Shown here one piece after another: positions 17,569-26,435 of a stretch of 56,428 nt of DNA. Location of the stretch: assembly GCA_902622655.1 (NCBI GenBank), contig CACNQY010000005.1:1-56428 (forward strand), in the 5' to 3' direction. The notes below the pieces were generated by a model. The model was not told the DNA's origin and did not search any database. It worked only from the letters and a program-made list of their open reading frames with translations. The position numbers and the translations under genes are program-made. Origin of the DNA: an uncultured Pelagibacteraceae bacterium. GTDB taxonomy: Bacteria; Pseudomonadota; Alphaproteobacteria; Pelagibacterales; Pelagibacteraceae. The stretch's first letter is position 1, and each line of letters opens with the position of its first letter.

Positions 17569-17616
17569 AGAGCAGTGAATATAAATACTACAAAAATTAT
17601 ATCACTGCTCTTTTTT
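17569..17616 (+). terminator. Terminator-like hairpin with T-run overlapping the tctB start
   Basis: AGAGCAGTGA (17569-17578) pairs with TCACTGCTCT (17602-17611). After one bulged A, a further five base pairs can form (17580-17584 with 17597-17601). The stem runs straight into TTTTTT (17611-17616). This is the architecture of an intrinsic terminator, but the proposed tctB start (GTG 17575) is inside its left arm and the T-run encodes Phe/Leu of the first membrane helix. Confidence 0.6.
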
Positions 17617-18045
17617 ATTTTTTCAGCATTTTATTTATATACTGCTTACCAAATTCAAGTTTTTGCATTTGATGAAAATGCACCATTTAATGCACGAACA
17701 TTTCCAATTTATTTAGGTTATGCAGGATTATTTTTTTCTGGATTAAAACTTATTCTACCAGATCCAAATACAATTAAAGTAGAACATAAAAACTTAGAAT
17801 ATAAAAAAACAGGTATACTTATACTGATTGCAATTATTTATGGAGCTACAATTTTAAAAGTTGGTTATTTTTTAACTACTTCTTTATTTTTATTTGCTTC
17901 ATATTATTTCTTAGGAGAGCGAAGATGGATTTTAATGTTTTTATTATCTTTTCCATTTGTTGCTGCCTTTATGTATCTTCTTCATGGTATTCTTGATATA
18001 TATTTGAGGGATCCATTCTTACAATCAATAGGAGTTATGGGATGA
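17575..18045 (+). CDS. tctB: Tripartite tricarboxylate transporter small membrane subunit
   Basis: 156 residues from a GTG start; no ATG is available upstream of the first membrane segment. Four hydrophobic helices are visible (about 8-22, 45-60, 82-105 and 118-145), as in TctB. FNARTFPIYLGYAGLFFSGL matches the family's first loop and second helix. The role is that of the small membrane subunit partnering TctA. Its stop overlaps the reconstructed tctA ATG by 4 bases. The first eleven codons lie within a terminator-like hairpin, so expression is probably attenuated relative to tctC. Confidence 0.75.
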   Translation: MNINTTKIISLLFFIFSAFYLYTAYQIQVFAFDENAPFNARTFPIYLGYAGLFFSGLKLILPDPNTIKVEHKNLEYKKTGILILIAIIYGATILKVGYFLTTSLFLFASYYFLGERRWILMFLLSFPFVAAFMYLLHGILDIYLRDPFLQSIGVMG

Positions 18046-19539
18046 TTGAAGGAATATTAATTGGAATAACAACAGCACTAACTTTTCAAAATATATTAAT
18101 GGTTATGGTTGGTTGTTTTTGGAACTATTATTGGAATGCTTCCAGGCCTTGGTCCAATGACAGCTATCGCATTAATGATACCAATCACTTATGGTTTTGA
18201 TCCTGCAACAGGTTTAATTTTGATGGCTGGAGTTTATTATGGAGCAGTATTTGGTGGTTCTACTTCTTCTATATTGTTAAATGCACCCGGTGTTCCTGGA
18301 ACAGTTGCAACTTCATTTGATGGTTATCCTATGGCACAACAAGGTAAAGCGGGTAAGGCTTTAGCGATTGCAGCATGGAGTTCGTTTGCAGGAGGAACAT
18401 TATCTGCAATTTATTTATTATTTATGGCACCAAGTTTATCAAAAGTAAGTTTATCTTTTAGATCACCAGATTATTTTGCTTTAATGATTTTAGGTTTAAC
18501 AGCGATTGCTGCTTTTTCATCTAAAGGACAATTTTTAAAAGCTATGATGATGGTAGTACTTGGCTTGATGTTAGCATCTGTGGGTCAAGATAGTTTGTCT
18601 GATATTACGAGATTTACATTTAATAATATGAACTTAACTGATGGTATTAGTTTTGTACTTGTTGTGATGGCAACATTTGCAATGAGCGAAGCCTTAACAA
18701 TTATTTTAAAAAGAAATGATCCGACCAGTGCTGCTAAACAAGTTTCTTTAACTGAATTAGGCTCAATTAAAATTAATAAAGAAGAACGAACCAAAATGTA
18801 CAAAACAATTCCAAGATCCTCAGTAATTGGATTTTTAATTGGTGTATTACCAGGAGCAGGAGCAACAATTGCATCATTTTTAGCTTATGGAATGGAAAGA
18901 AACGTAGTTAGTGACGAAGAAAAAGAAAAATTTGGTAAAGGAAGTGTAAATGGTTTATCTGCACCAGAAACTGCAAATAATGCAGCTTGCTCAGGTTCTT
19001 TTGTGCCAATGCTTACTTTGGGAATCCCAGGAAGCGGAACTACTGCTGTAATGTTAGGTGCATTATTAGGTTTTGGAGTTCAACCTGGTCCTAGACTTTA
19101 TATGACTAATCCCGAAATTTTTTGGTCAATAATTATGTCAATGTATATTGGAATGGTAATTTTGCTGATATTAAACTTACCACTAATTCCTTACATAGCT
19201 AGAATTCTTGCTGTTCCAAAAAATTACTTGATTCCTTTGATTTTATTTTTCTCTGTCACGGGTATTTATGTAATGTCGTTTAATAATTTTGATATTTACT
19301 TGATGATTGGAATAGCTGTAGTTGCAACATTTTTAAGATTATACGATTTTCCAATGCCACCCTTAATATTAGCTTTTGTTCTTGGCGGGCTAATGGAGGA
19401 GAACCTGAGAAGATCTTTATTACTTAGTAATGGATCTTGGGAATTTCTTTGGGACAGAACATTAACAGCATGCATTCTAGTTACAACAATTTTAATTGTA
19501 GTATGGCACATTTATAAAACATTTAAGAAAAAAAATTAA
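18042..19539 (+). CDS. tctA: Tripartite tricarboxylate transporter large permease, with apparent one-base frameshift
   Basis: The large, roughly 500-residue TctA channel subunit. The 3' frame (from 18109) reads FGTIIGMLPGLGPMTAIAL, GVYYGAVFGGSTSSILLN and GLSAPETANNAACSGSFVPM, all family hallmarks. The expected N-terminus is in another frame: ATG 18042 overlaps the tctB stop and encodes MIEGILIGITTALTFQNIL. Removing one T at 18113-18114 joins the two as MVMVG-VFGTIIGMLPG, matching the TctA consensus. A stop at 18097 closes the 3' frame upstream, so the short version could only start at TTG 18109 and would lack its first helix. This is either a real recent mutation or a sequencing/assembly error. 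Confidence 0.75.
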
Positions 19540-20618
19540 TTTATAATTTTTTTATAATCTTCAATAATTTTTGACCAATGAAATTTATTTGAAAACTCTT
19601 TAGCGTTCTTTCCATATTCTAAATATTTTTTATTTTCCAGCAAAGAAACAATAGAGGAATAAATGTCTTCAAGATTATTTCCATCACATATCAGACCAGT
19701 TTTTTCATGATTAATTGCATCTGCAGCTCCACCATCTTTACCACCAATAGATGGAATACTGTATTGTGCAGCCTCAACATACGCTATACCAAATCCCTCG
19801 ATCGAATTTTTATGTATAATTGATGGCATTACAAAGATATTTGATTTTGAAACTAATGCATTTTTTAGATCATTACTAATATCTTTAAAAAACATAACCT
19901 GTGCTTCAAGATCTAGTTCTTTCACCAACTTTTTAATATTTTCTTCTTCCTCTCCATATCCAATACATATGTAAACAATGTCAGGATAAATTTGTTTTAA
20001 ATTTCTTAAAGCCATTACTATTTTTTCATGATTTTTACGTTTATCAAATCTTGAAACTGTGATTAGTCTTGGATTTTTAACTTTAAGTATACTTTCAACT
20101 TTATCTAAAGTTTTTTTATTTAATTCTTCAGCAGGATCCACACCTGGATTTATTACAATTACTTTATTTGCATTAACTCCAAGTTCTATCGCTAGATTTT
20201 TTGTAAACTGAGAATTTGCTATAACTTTTTCAACATTTTTTAAAACACTAAGCACTCTGTTGTTTTGACTTGAACCTTTAGGATGGTTGATTTCTTTGCT
20301 ATGAATTAAACAGTATTTTCTCTTAGAAGTTTTAATAAGTTCTAAACTTTTCCAATGATCAGCAATAATTCCATCTATTTTATTTTCTTTGATATATTCA
20401 TTAATTAATTGTGCTTTTCTATACTTTCTAAGTAATTTAATTCCACCAACTCTTTCTATAGAAAAAGAAGCTTGTTCATCAAAATCTTTGTGACCTTCTT
20501 TAAAATCTGCAAAAACTTTTATCAGAAAGTTTTTTGACAATTCTCTTGATAGACCCCACATCAAATTTTGCATACCCCCAAGCTCAGGTGGGAATGATCT
20601 AGTTACAATTAAATACAT
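19536..20618 (-). CDS. Glycosyltransferase family 4 (group 1)
   Basis: 360 residues with a GT-B fold. The N-terminal TRSFPPELGGMQNLMWGLSR is typical of GT4. The C-terminal domain has VSRFDKRKNHEKIVMAL, then EGFGIAYVEAAQYSIPSIGGKDGG with the E-x7-E nucleotide-sugar motif. It should transfer a sugar from an NDP-sugar in cell-surface glycan synthesis; donor and acceptor unknown. Its end overlaps the convergent tctA by 4 bases, and its start shares one base (TAATG) with the upstream redoxin gene. Confidence 0.85.
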   Translation of the reverse strand: MYLIVTRSFPPELGGMQNLMWGLSRELSKNFLIKVFADFKEGHKDFDEQASFSIERVGGIKLLRKYRKAQLINEYIKENKIDGIIADHWKSLELIKTSKRKYCLIHSKEINHPKGSSQNNRVLSVLKNVEKVIANSQFTKNLAIELGVNANKVIVINPGVDPAEELNKKTLDKVESILKVKNPRLITVSRFDKRKNHEKIVMALRNLKQIYPDIVYICIGYGEEEENIKKLVKELDLEAQVMFFKDISNDLKNALVSKSNIFVMPSIIHKNSIEGFGIAYVEAAQYSIPSIGGKDGGAADAINHEKTGLICDGNNLEDIYSSIVSLLENKKYLEYGKNAKEFSNKFHWSKIIEDYKKIIN

Positions 20619-21172
20619 TAATCATACTTCCATTTAATACCACAGCCCGCACTCGGTATTTGATCTTCAGGACCTTTCCCAGTTTCAGCTATTTGCTTCA
20701 TAGCTATTAAAAGATCGCTTTCACCTTCTTTAACCGGAATAAATTTTTTTAGCTCTCTTAATCGTCCTCTGTATTGAAGTTCAAAATTATTATTATAACC
20801 AAAGAAATCTGGTGTACATACAGCATCATATGCTTTAGCAATTTCTTGAGTTTCATCATGTAAGTAAGGAAAATTGAAATTATTTTCATTTGAAAACTTA
20901 ATCATGTTGTCAAACGAGTCTTCTGGATAATTAACAAAATCATTTGAGCAGATAGCAACCGAGTTGATACCAATTTTGTTTAATTCACTACAATCTTCAA
21001 CTAATTCTTTTGTAATAGCTTTTACATATGGACAATGATTACAAATGAACATTATCAAAGTTCCTGTTTCACCTTTGATATCATTTAAAGACAGAATTTT
21101 ATTATCAGTAGATTTTAATTCAAATGGAATAGCTTTTTGACCAAAATCACATATTGGAGTTTGTATAGGCAT
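20618..21172 (-). CDS. Thioredoxin-fold redoxin (AhpC/TSA-like)
   Basis: 184 residues with a thioredoxin fold. The redox motif is Cys44-Asn-His-Cys47 in MFICNHCPYVKAI, followed by SNDFVNYPEDSFDNM and a conserved AYDAVCTPDFFGY with the cis-proline region. No signal peptide, so cytoplasmic. Such single-domain redoxins reduce disulfides or peroxides; the exact partner is unknown. It starts 19 bases from the divergent gamma carbonic anhydrase-like gene. Confidence 0.8.
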   Translation of the reverse strand: MPIQTPICDFGQKAIPFELKSTDNKILSLNDIKGETGTLIMFICNHCPYVKAITKELVEDCSELNKIGINSVAICSNDFVNYPEDSFDNMIKFSNENNFNFPYLHDETQEIAKAYDAVCTPDFFGYNNNFELQYRGRLRELKKFIPVKEGESDLLIAMKQIAETGKGPEDQIPSAGCGIKWKYD

Positions 21173-21191
21173 AATGTAAAATATATAGATT

Positions 21192-21704
21192 ATGTTTTAT
21201 GATTTAAAAGATAAAAAACCAAAAAACTCTGGCGAAAATTGGGTTGCTCCTAATGCAACAATAATAGGGGATGTTACTTTAGAGAAAAATACAAGTATTT
21301 GGTTTAATGCAGTACTTAGAGGAGATATTGAAAATATTCATATTGGCGAGGGATCAAATGTACAAGATGGAAGTGTATTGCATACAGATCCGGGTTGCCC
21401 ACTAAAAGTTGGAAAAAATGTAACAATTGGACATTTAGTTATGCTTCACGGATGCACTATTGGAGATAATAGTTTAATTGGAATCGGAGCAGTTATACTA
21501 AATAAAGCGAAAATTGGAAAAAATTGTATCATTGGAGCAAAAGCTTTAATTACAGAAAATAAAGTAATACCTGATAATTCCTTAGTTGTTGGTTCTCCAG
21601 GTAAAATTATTAGAGAAGTTACAGAGGAAGAAAAAAAAGCAGTATTTGAAAATACTAAACATTATCAGGATAATTGGAAAAAATATTCAAAATCAATTTT
21701 TTAA
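21192..21704 (+). CDS. Gamma carbonic anhydrase-like hexapeptide-repeat protein
   Basis: 170 residues forming a left-handed beta-helix: repeated I/V-G-x4 hexapeptides such as TIIGDV, NIHIGEG and KVGKNVTIGHLVMLHGCTIG. Three histidines in the right pattern (VLHTD, IGHLVMLHG) match the zinc site of the gamma-CA/YrdA/PaaY family. RGDIENIHIG is the family's N-terminal motif. Trimeric cytoplasmic proteins of this group show carbonic anhydrase or thioesterase-related activity; many have no known role. No partner gene is obvious here. Confidence 0.85.
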   Translation: MFYDLKDKKPKNSGENWVAPNATIIGDVTLEKNTSIWFNAVLRGDIENIHIGEGSNVQDGSVLHTDPGCPLKVGKNVTIGHLVMLHGCTIGDNSLIGIGAVILNKAKIGKNCIIGAKALITENKVIPDNSLVVGSPGKIIREVTEEEKKAVFENTKHYQDNWKKYSKSIF

Positions 21705-21738
21705 TTGTACCACATTTATTCAAGAGTAAACTAGAACT

Positions 21739-23103
21739 CTGAAAAAATTATTATTAAATAAAATTGGGAGAAGACAGTTTCTAAAAACATCTTTGTCTGG
21801 TCTAGCTTTTGCTGCATTCCCAAGTATTTCTTTTTCACAATCTAATCCTGATGTAGTTGTTATTGGTGCTGGATCATCAGGTTTAGCTGCTACAGCTGAA
21901 TTAATGAGAAGAGGCATATCTGTTCTTTGTATCGAAGGTATGAATAGAATAGGTGGCAGATGTTATACTGACGTAACTTCTTTCAACGGCCTACCAGCTG
22001 ATCATGGTGCACATTGGCTTCATGCTAAAAAAGGCAATGAGCTATATAAATTTGGAAGAGAAAATAAAGATAGATTTAAAATTTATAACGAACCTTCTAC
22101 ATCAGTTGTTTACGATGGAAAAAGTAAAGTAAGTGGAAGTACTTTTTGGAGAGTTCATAAAATAATAAAAGAAATATATGGCGAAGGTGGTATAGATGAG
22201 CCTTTACTAAACAAAATCCCAGAAAAGATTAAAAAAAATCCTTGGTTTGATACTGCTCATGCAGCAATAAATGCTAGAGACTTTGACAATCTTTCTATAG
22301 CTGACGATAGTCTAAATTATGAAGATAATTATTGGGAAAGTGGAAATGCATTTTGTCGAGAAGGGTATGGAACATTGTTAGCTTATTATAGAAAAGATGT
22401 ACCTGTTAAACTAAACACGATTGTAAGTGAAATAAAATGGGGTGGAAAGGGTGTGCGAATTGAAACTAACAAAGGAACAATAAAAGCTAAAGCATGCATT
22501 GTAACCACATCTGTTGGCGTTCTAAGAGCAGAAAAAATAAAATTTTCACCAAAATTACATCCTAGGAAATATGAGGCTTTTGAAGGAATTACTATGGGAC
22601 CATCTAATCGAGTGATAATAGAATTAAAGAAAAAATTTGTAAACAAATTTAAAAAAGATACCAATTTTTATTCCAAAATTAATAGCAACGGTGCAAAATC
22701 ACCAGAAGGGATTGGTTATGGTTTACTAAAAATGGGTGGAACAAATTTATGTCTTTTTGCCCTTAATGGAGAGTTTTCAAGAAGTTTAGAAAAAGAAGGC
22801 AGCGAAGCAATGATAAATTTTGTCGTTAACCAACTTAAATCAAATTTTGGTTCAAAGTTTTATGATAAATATTTTGTTAAAGCCGTAGCAACAGGTTGGA
22901 ATAAAAATCCATTCACTCTAGGCGCTTACTCTGGCGCAGTGCCAGGTAAAGCAAATCTAAGACCCCGTTTAAAAAGGCCTGTAGGAGAAAGAATTTTCTT
23001 TGCTGGAGAAGCTACTGCTGGTGCCTATGGAACTGTTCATGGTGCTAATAGGAGCGGGATAAGAGCTGCTACCGATGTTTTTATTTCAGATGCATTAGAT
23101 TAA
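21739..23103 (+). CDS. Tat-exported flavin monoamine oxidase-like protein, non-ATG start
   Basis: Amine-oxidase fold: FAD motif VVIGAGSSGLAA followed by IEGMNRIGGRCYTD, ADHGAHWLH, and the C-terminal RIFFAGEATAGAYGTVHGA. It oxidises an amine to an aldehyde with FAD and oxygen or another acceptor. The frame runs upstream of TTG 21793 and encodes a twin-arginine signal, IGRRQFLKTSLSGLAFAAF, ending FSQS, so the short start would destroy the export signal. The only upstream options are CTG 21739 (giving MKKLLLNKIGRRQFLK) and ATT 21763; a stop at 21727 closes the frame. CTG was chosen. The protein should be periplasmic. Polyamines or other amines are possible substrates. Confidence 0.75.
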   Translation: MKKLLLNKIGRRQFLKTSLSGLAFAAFPSISFSQSNPDVVVIGAGSSGLAATAELMRRGISVLCIEGMNRIGGRCYTDVTSFNGLPADHGAHWLHAKKGNELYKFGRENKDRFKIYNEPSTSVVYDGKSKVSGSTFWRVHKIIKEIYGEGGIDEPLLNKIPEKIKKNPWFDTAHAAINARDFDNLSIADDSLNYEDNYWESGNAFCREGYGTLLAYYRKDVPVKLNTIVSEIKWGGKGVRIETNKGTIKAKACIVTTSVGVLRAEKIKFSPKLHPRKYEAFEGITMGPSNRVIIELKKKFVNKFKKDTNFYSKINSNGAKSPEGIGYGLLKMGGTNLCLFALNGEFSRSLEKEGSEAMINFVVNQLKSNFGSKFYDKYFVKAVATGWNKNPFTLGAYSGAVPGKANLRPRLKRPVGERIFFAGEATAGAYGTVHGANRSGIRAATDVFISDALD

Positions 23104-23127
23104 ATTGAGGATTTTAAAAAGAGTTAA

Positions 23128-23418
23128 ATGCCAAAAGGATATGTAATAGCACAACTAAAAATCACAAACCCTAAAAACTATAAAGAATATGTAGAAAAAG
23201 TTACCCCACTTGTAAAAAAATTTGGTGGAGAATTTTTGGTAAGAGCTGGTGAATTTCAGATTTTTGATGGTGAAACAAAATTTCCTCGAATTATTGTTCT
23301 TAAATTCCCATCTTATGAAAAAGCATTAGAGTGGTACAATTCTGAGGAGTATAAACCAATAAAGCAAATAAGGTTAGATAACTCTGAAGGGACGAATATA
23401 ATTATTAAAGGTGTATGA
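23128..23418 (+). CDS. DUF1330-family protein
   Basis: 96 residues of a dimeric alpha/beta-barrel (ferredoxin-like) fold. The sequence opens KGYVIAQLKITNPKNYKEY, with GGEFLVRAG in the middle and FPSYEKALEWYNSEEYKPI, all typical of DUF1330. Function unknown; members are small cytoplasmic proteins. It follows the amine oxidase by 24 bases and overlaps the next gene by 4 bases, so the three may share a transcript. Confidence 0.85.
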   Translation: MPKGYVIAQLKITNPKNYKEYVEKVTPLVKKFGGEFLVRAGEFQIFDGETKFPRIIVLKFPSYEKALEWYNSEEYKPIKQIRLDNSEGTNIIIKGV

Positions 23419-23999
23419 AAAAAATAATTTTCATAATTTCTTTTTTATTAATTACAAATTTATCTTTGGCCTTAGAAAGATTTATACCACTTGAATTATT
23501 CACAGGTGGGGAAATTCGTGATGATACTGAAATTAAATTTACAAAAGCTAATTTGGTTTTTGGGGAAAAGAAAAGAAAAAAAATAGTAGGCCCTGAAGAT
23601 TGGAAAAATCCTCAAACTGGAAAATTAATAAAAGTTTATAAAAGAACAAGAAAAGGTCAAAATGGGGTAAAAATCCAATTTTTTACTGTTACTAATGATG
23701 GACAATGTATTGGTAGAGTTTGGGATAGTAGGCGTGGTGGAAGAATAATTGTAAATGGATGTAAATTTCCATTAGGAGTTTGGAAAGAAGGTGAAAAAAG
23801 AGCATTTAACGGATATTCTGGGGGAAAGACAAGAAAAATAGAATTGACTATTCTGAAACTAGGAAAAAAACAAAAAGATAGAGTTAAATTTAATTGGAAA
23901 CTTTATGATGGAGCTGGAAAGTTATTGGATGACAACGATTATACATTTTCTGCTGGTAAAGCAATGACAAAACTTAATGATAAAAAAATATCAAAATAA
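23415..23999 (+). CDS. Secreted hypothetical protein
   Basis: 194 residues. A signal peptide is clear (about 1-19, KK-hydrophobic-LSLA). The mature part is basic, beta-rich and has two cysteines (in GQCIG and NGCKF) that could form a disulfide. I do not recognise the family. The ATG overlaps the DUF1330 stop, so it is probably cotranscribed with it. Location is periplasm or outside. Confidence 0.6.
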   Translation: MKKIIFIISFLLITNLSLALERFIPLELFTGGEIRDDTEIKFTKANLVFGEKKRKKIVGPEDWKNPQTGKLIKVYKRTRKGQNGVKIQFFTVTNDGQCIGRVWDSRRGGRIIVNGCKFPLGVWKEGEKRAFNGYSGGKTRKIELTILKLGKKQKDRVKFNWKLYDGAGKLLDDNDYTFSAGKAMTKLNDKKISK

Positions 24000-24013
24000 A
24001 AAAATTATTTCAT

Positions 24014-24217
24014 TTAATTGAATAAGAGATCATTGACTGAATAAACTATTAATCCAATTATTATTATAAATAAAATTAAAAAAGAAATTTGTCCACTTAA
24101 CTTTGATTTAATTTTGGTTTTACCCTCTTTAAACTTTTTAATATGAATACTCCCAAATCTCATTACAGCTAAACCTAAAATGATAATAAATGCTGCGAAT
24201 ATATATCCAGTAACCAT
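24014..24217 (-). CDS. Small two-helix membrane protein, unknown
   Basis: 67 residues with hydrophobic helices at about 4-20 and 44-62 separated by a lysine-rich loop (KKFKEGKTKIKSK). The pattern predicts both ends on the periplasmic side and a basic cytoplasmic loop. No family recognised. It ends 14 bases from the convergent secreted protein and lies downstream of the outer-membrane-type gene on the same strand. Confidence 0.5.
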   Translation of the reverse strand: MVTGYIFAAFIIILGLAVMRFGSIHIKKFKEGKTKIKSKLSGQISFLILFIIIIGLIVYSVNDLLFN

Positions 24218-24244
24218 CTGACGTGTAAAAAATAAATATTTTAA

Positions 24245-24949
24245 TTAAAAATTTACTCGATAATCAAATCTGTATTGAAGTATATTAAAATCAGCCTTAT
24301 AGCCTTCCGTCATACTTCTGTTGTGATCATTATCACATCCCAAAATTAAATTTTCTATTGAAAAACCGTATCCTTTAAATAATCCAGAGTTAATAAAAAT
24401 ACCAGCGTTAGGAGTTAAACCGAAGCATTTTACAAAGGTTTCAGGACCTCCCACGCCGTAAACACCATTACTAGTCGCGTAGTTTGTATCAGACTGAAAA
24501 CCTAGAAAGCTAGAGGCGTTTAAACCTATATAGGGTATAAAATTCGAAATTTTATTAAATCGGTAACTTGGACCCAGTTCTAAAGCCAAGCCCCTAAAAT
24601 GTATATCAGGAAATTCTGAATTAGATCCACCATCAAAAGTGATACTTGTATCAACAGTGTAATGGCGAGCGAAAGAAATACCTGAATTTAAATATAAATT
24701 GTTATTTAGATATTTATTATAATCAATATTAATTGAATATATGGTATTTAAACTATCGTCATCTAAAACTAAGCCTTTTACATTTGTACCAGGACTGCCA
24801 CTAACCGGAGTATGCATTCCTTTAACATTTTCCATAATACCTGTCCCAACAGCAATACCTATAGATATTTCATTTTTACTTTCAGCATGAACAGCACTTA
24901 AGTTTACCAAAATTACTAAAATTATTCTTAAAAATAAATTAATTATCAT
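24245..24949 (-). CDS. Probable outer-membrane beta-barrel protein
   Basis: About 234 residues from ATG 24949, which shares one base with the stop of the upstream gene; an in-frame start 15 bases upstream is less likely. A signal peptide ends AVHA near residue 20. The rest alternates polar and hydrophobic residues with many Gly/Asn/Tyr, including LGPSYRFNKISNFIPYIGLN, and ends in ...YRFDYRVNF with a terminal phenylalanine, the classic barrel-insertion signal. It resembles OmpA-like or outer-membrane beta-barrel porin-domain proteins. Function unknown. Confidence 0.6.
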   Translation of the reverse strand: MIINLFLRIILVILVNLSAVHAESKNEISIGIAVGTGIMENVKGMHTPVSGSPGTNVKGLVLDDDSLNTIYSINIDYNKYLNNNLYLNSGISFARHYTVDTSITFDGGSNSEFPDIHFRGLALELGPSYRFNKISNFIPYIGLNASSFLGFQSDTNYATSNGVYGVGGPETFVKCFGLTPNAGIFINSGLFKGYGFSIENLILGCDNDHNRSMTEGYKADFNILQYRFDYRVNF

Positions 24950-25548
24950 CAAGGCACCAACCATAAGATTTCATCATTTTTTAAATCAAACCTAGCTCTT
25001 CTATGTCCTTTAGCTGCTAAATATAACCACTCTATAGTTTTAATTTTACATTGAATAACGGTAAAGTTTTTATATCCTAATTCACTTTGTTCTATTGTAT
25101 AATCAAAATCTTCTAATTTTGATATCATTCCTGATGTTGGATTTTTAGATTTAGTTCCTGGAGGACTATCAGTTAAATAGCATCTTCTACTAATATGACG
25201 AGTTTTTTTCCAAGATTCTTTTGTGATAGAATTTTGATTATTTATTTCACAATCTACTTTAACTCTTAATTGGATCTTCTCCTCTTTGTCATAAAAAAGA
25301 AGTGAAGCTTGATTATTTTTTTTTAGAATATCTATTTTTAACGATCTAAGGTCAGTGTGAAATTGTAATAAATTATTTGCTCTATCTGATTTTCTTAAAA
25401 CAACTATTCTTCCATCAACATCATCTTGATGAGCACAAATGAAAACAGGAATCCTAAATGGTGAATTTCTATTAGTCACAGCATCATCGAGCATACGCCA
25501 ATACTTGTTTTGAATTTCCTCTATATTTTCATAGTATGCTGGTTGCAT
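24949..25548 (-). CDS. Pyridoxamine 5'-phosphate oxidase-family flavoprotein
   Basis: 199 residues with a split beta-barrel FMN-binding fold: GRIVVLRKSDRANNLLQFHTDLRS is the N-terminal FMN/substrate motif, then ASLLFYDKEEKIQLRV. The family includes PdxH and many flavin or heme-linked enzymes of other function. The C-terminus lacks the standard PdxH PLP-binding ending, so true pyridoxamine oxidase activity is doubtful. Cytoplasmic. It lies 6 bases downstream of a beta-hydroxyacid dehydrogenase gene. Confidence 0.75.
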   Translation of the reverse strand: MQPAYYENIEEIQNKYWRMLDDAVTNRNSPFRIPVFICAHQDDVDGRIVVLRKSDRANNLLQFHTDLRSLKIDILKKNNQASLLFYDKEEKIQLRVKVDCEINNQNSITKESWKKTRHISRRCYLTDSPPGTKSKNPTSGMISKLEDFDYTIEQSELGYKNFTVIQCKIKTIEWLYLAAKGHRRARFDLKNDEILWLVP

Positions 25549-25554
25549 ACAATA

Positions 25555-26424
25555 CTACTTTCTAAATCTTCTTATTAAACTTGATGTATCCCAACGGTTG
25601 CCGCTCATTCCTTGAACTTCACCATAAAATTTATCAACAAGTTCAGTTACGGGTAACAATGAACCATTATTTTTAGCCTCATCCATGGCAATTTTTAAGT
25701 CTTTTCTCATCCAATCCACTGCAAAACCAAAATCAAATTTGTCTTCAATCATGGTTTTATATCTATTTTCCATTTGCCATGATTGAGCCGCTCCTTTTGA
25801 AATTACTTCAATGACGTCTTCCATATTTAATCCAGCTTTCATACCGAAATTTATTCCCTCTGACAAACCTTGAACTAATCCAGCAATGCATATTTGATTA
25901 ACCATTTTAGCCAACTGACCACTACCTGCTGATCCTAATAATTTCATTTTTTTGCTGTAACAATCAATTTTATCTTTTGCTTTTTCAAAATCTTCTTGAT
26001 CTCCTCCAATCATTACAGTTAAAGCACCATTTTCTGCACCTGCTTGACCACCTGACACTGGAGCATCTAAAGATCCAAATCCATTTTTTTTTGCGTATTC
26101 ATAAATTTCTCTAGCAATTGTTGCTGAGGCAGTAGTGTTATCAATATAAATTGAGCCTTTATTTATTGTTTTAAAAGCTCCGTTGTCACCAAAAGTAACT
26201 TCTCTTAAATCATTATCATTACCAACACATGTAAAAATATATTCAGCATCCTTTGCTGCTTCTGCAGGTGTTTCAGCCATTTTACCATTATATTCGCTTA
26301 TCCATTTTTCTGCTTTTGATTTGGTTCTATTAAAAACAGTTACATTGTGTCCAGCTTTTGATATATAACCAGCCATTGGAAAACCCATAACCCCAAGACC
26401 TATGAAAGCAACATTACAAGTCAT
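25555..26424 (-). CDS. Beta-hydroxyacid dehydrogenase (3-hydroxyisobutyrate/tartronate semialdehyde reductase family)
   Basis: 289 residues. The Rossmann motif VAFIGLGVMGFPMA (5-18) leads into NRTKSKAEKW, indicating NADP preference through Arg/Thr after the second strand. Substrate motif DAPVSGGQAGAENGALTVM (120-138) and catalytic Lys173 in GSAGSGQLAKMVNQ are present. These enzymes interconvert beta-hydroxyacids and semialdehydes, for example in valine or glyoxylate metabolism. The exact substrate is unclear. Its start is only 11 bases from the divergent MFS gene. Confidence 0.85.
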   Translation of the reverse strand: MTCNVAFIGLGVMGFPMAGYISKAGHNVTVFNRTKSKAEKWISEYNGKMAETPAEAAKDAEYIFTCVGNDNDLREVTFGDNGAFKTINKGSIYIDNTTASATIAREIYEYAKKNGFGSLDAPVSGGQAGAENGALTVMIGGDQEDFEKAKDKIDCYSKKMKLLGSAGSGQLAKMVNQICIAGLVQGLSEGINFGMKAGLNMEDVIEVISKGAAQSWQMENRYKTMIEDKFDFGFAVDWMRKDLKIAMDEAKNNGSLLPVTELVDKFYGEVQGMSGNRWDTSSLIRRFRK

Positions 26425-26435
26425 AATTTTTTTAT

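Noticed and set aside
18109..19539. TctA as a complete ORF beginning at TTG 18109
   Set aside because: It would lack the first helix, has no ribosome site, and the missing N-terminus is plainly encoded in the neighbouring frame from ATG 18042.
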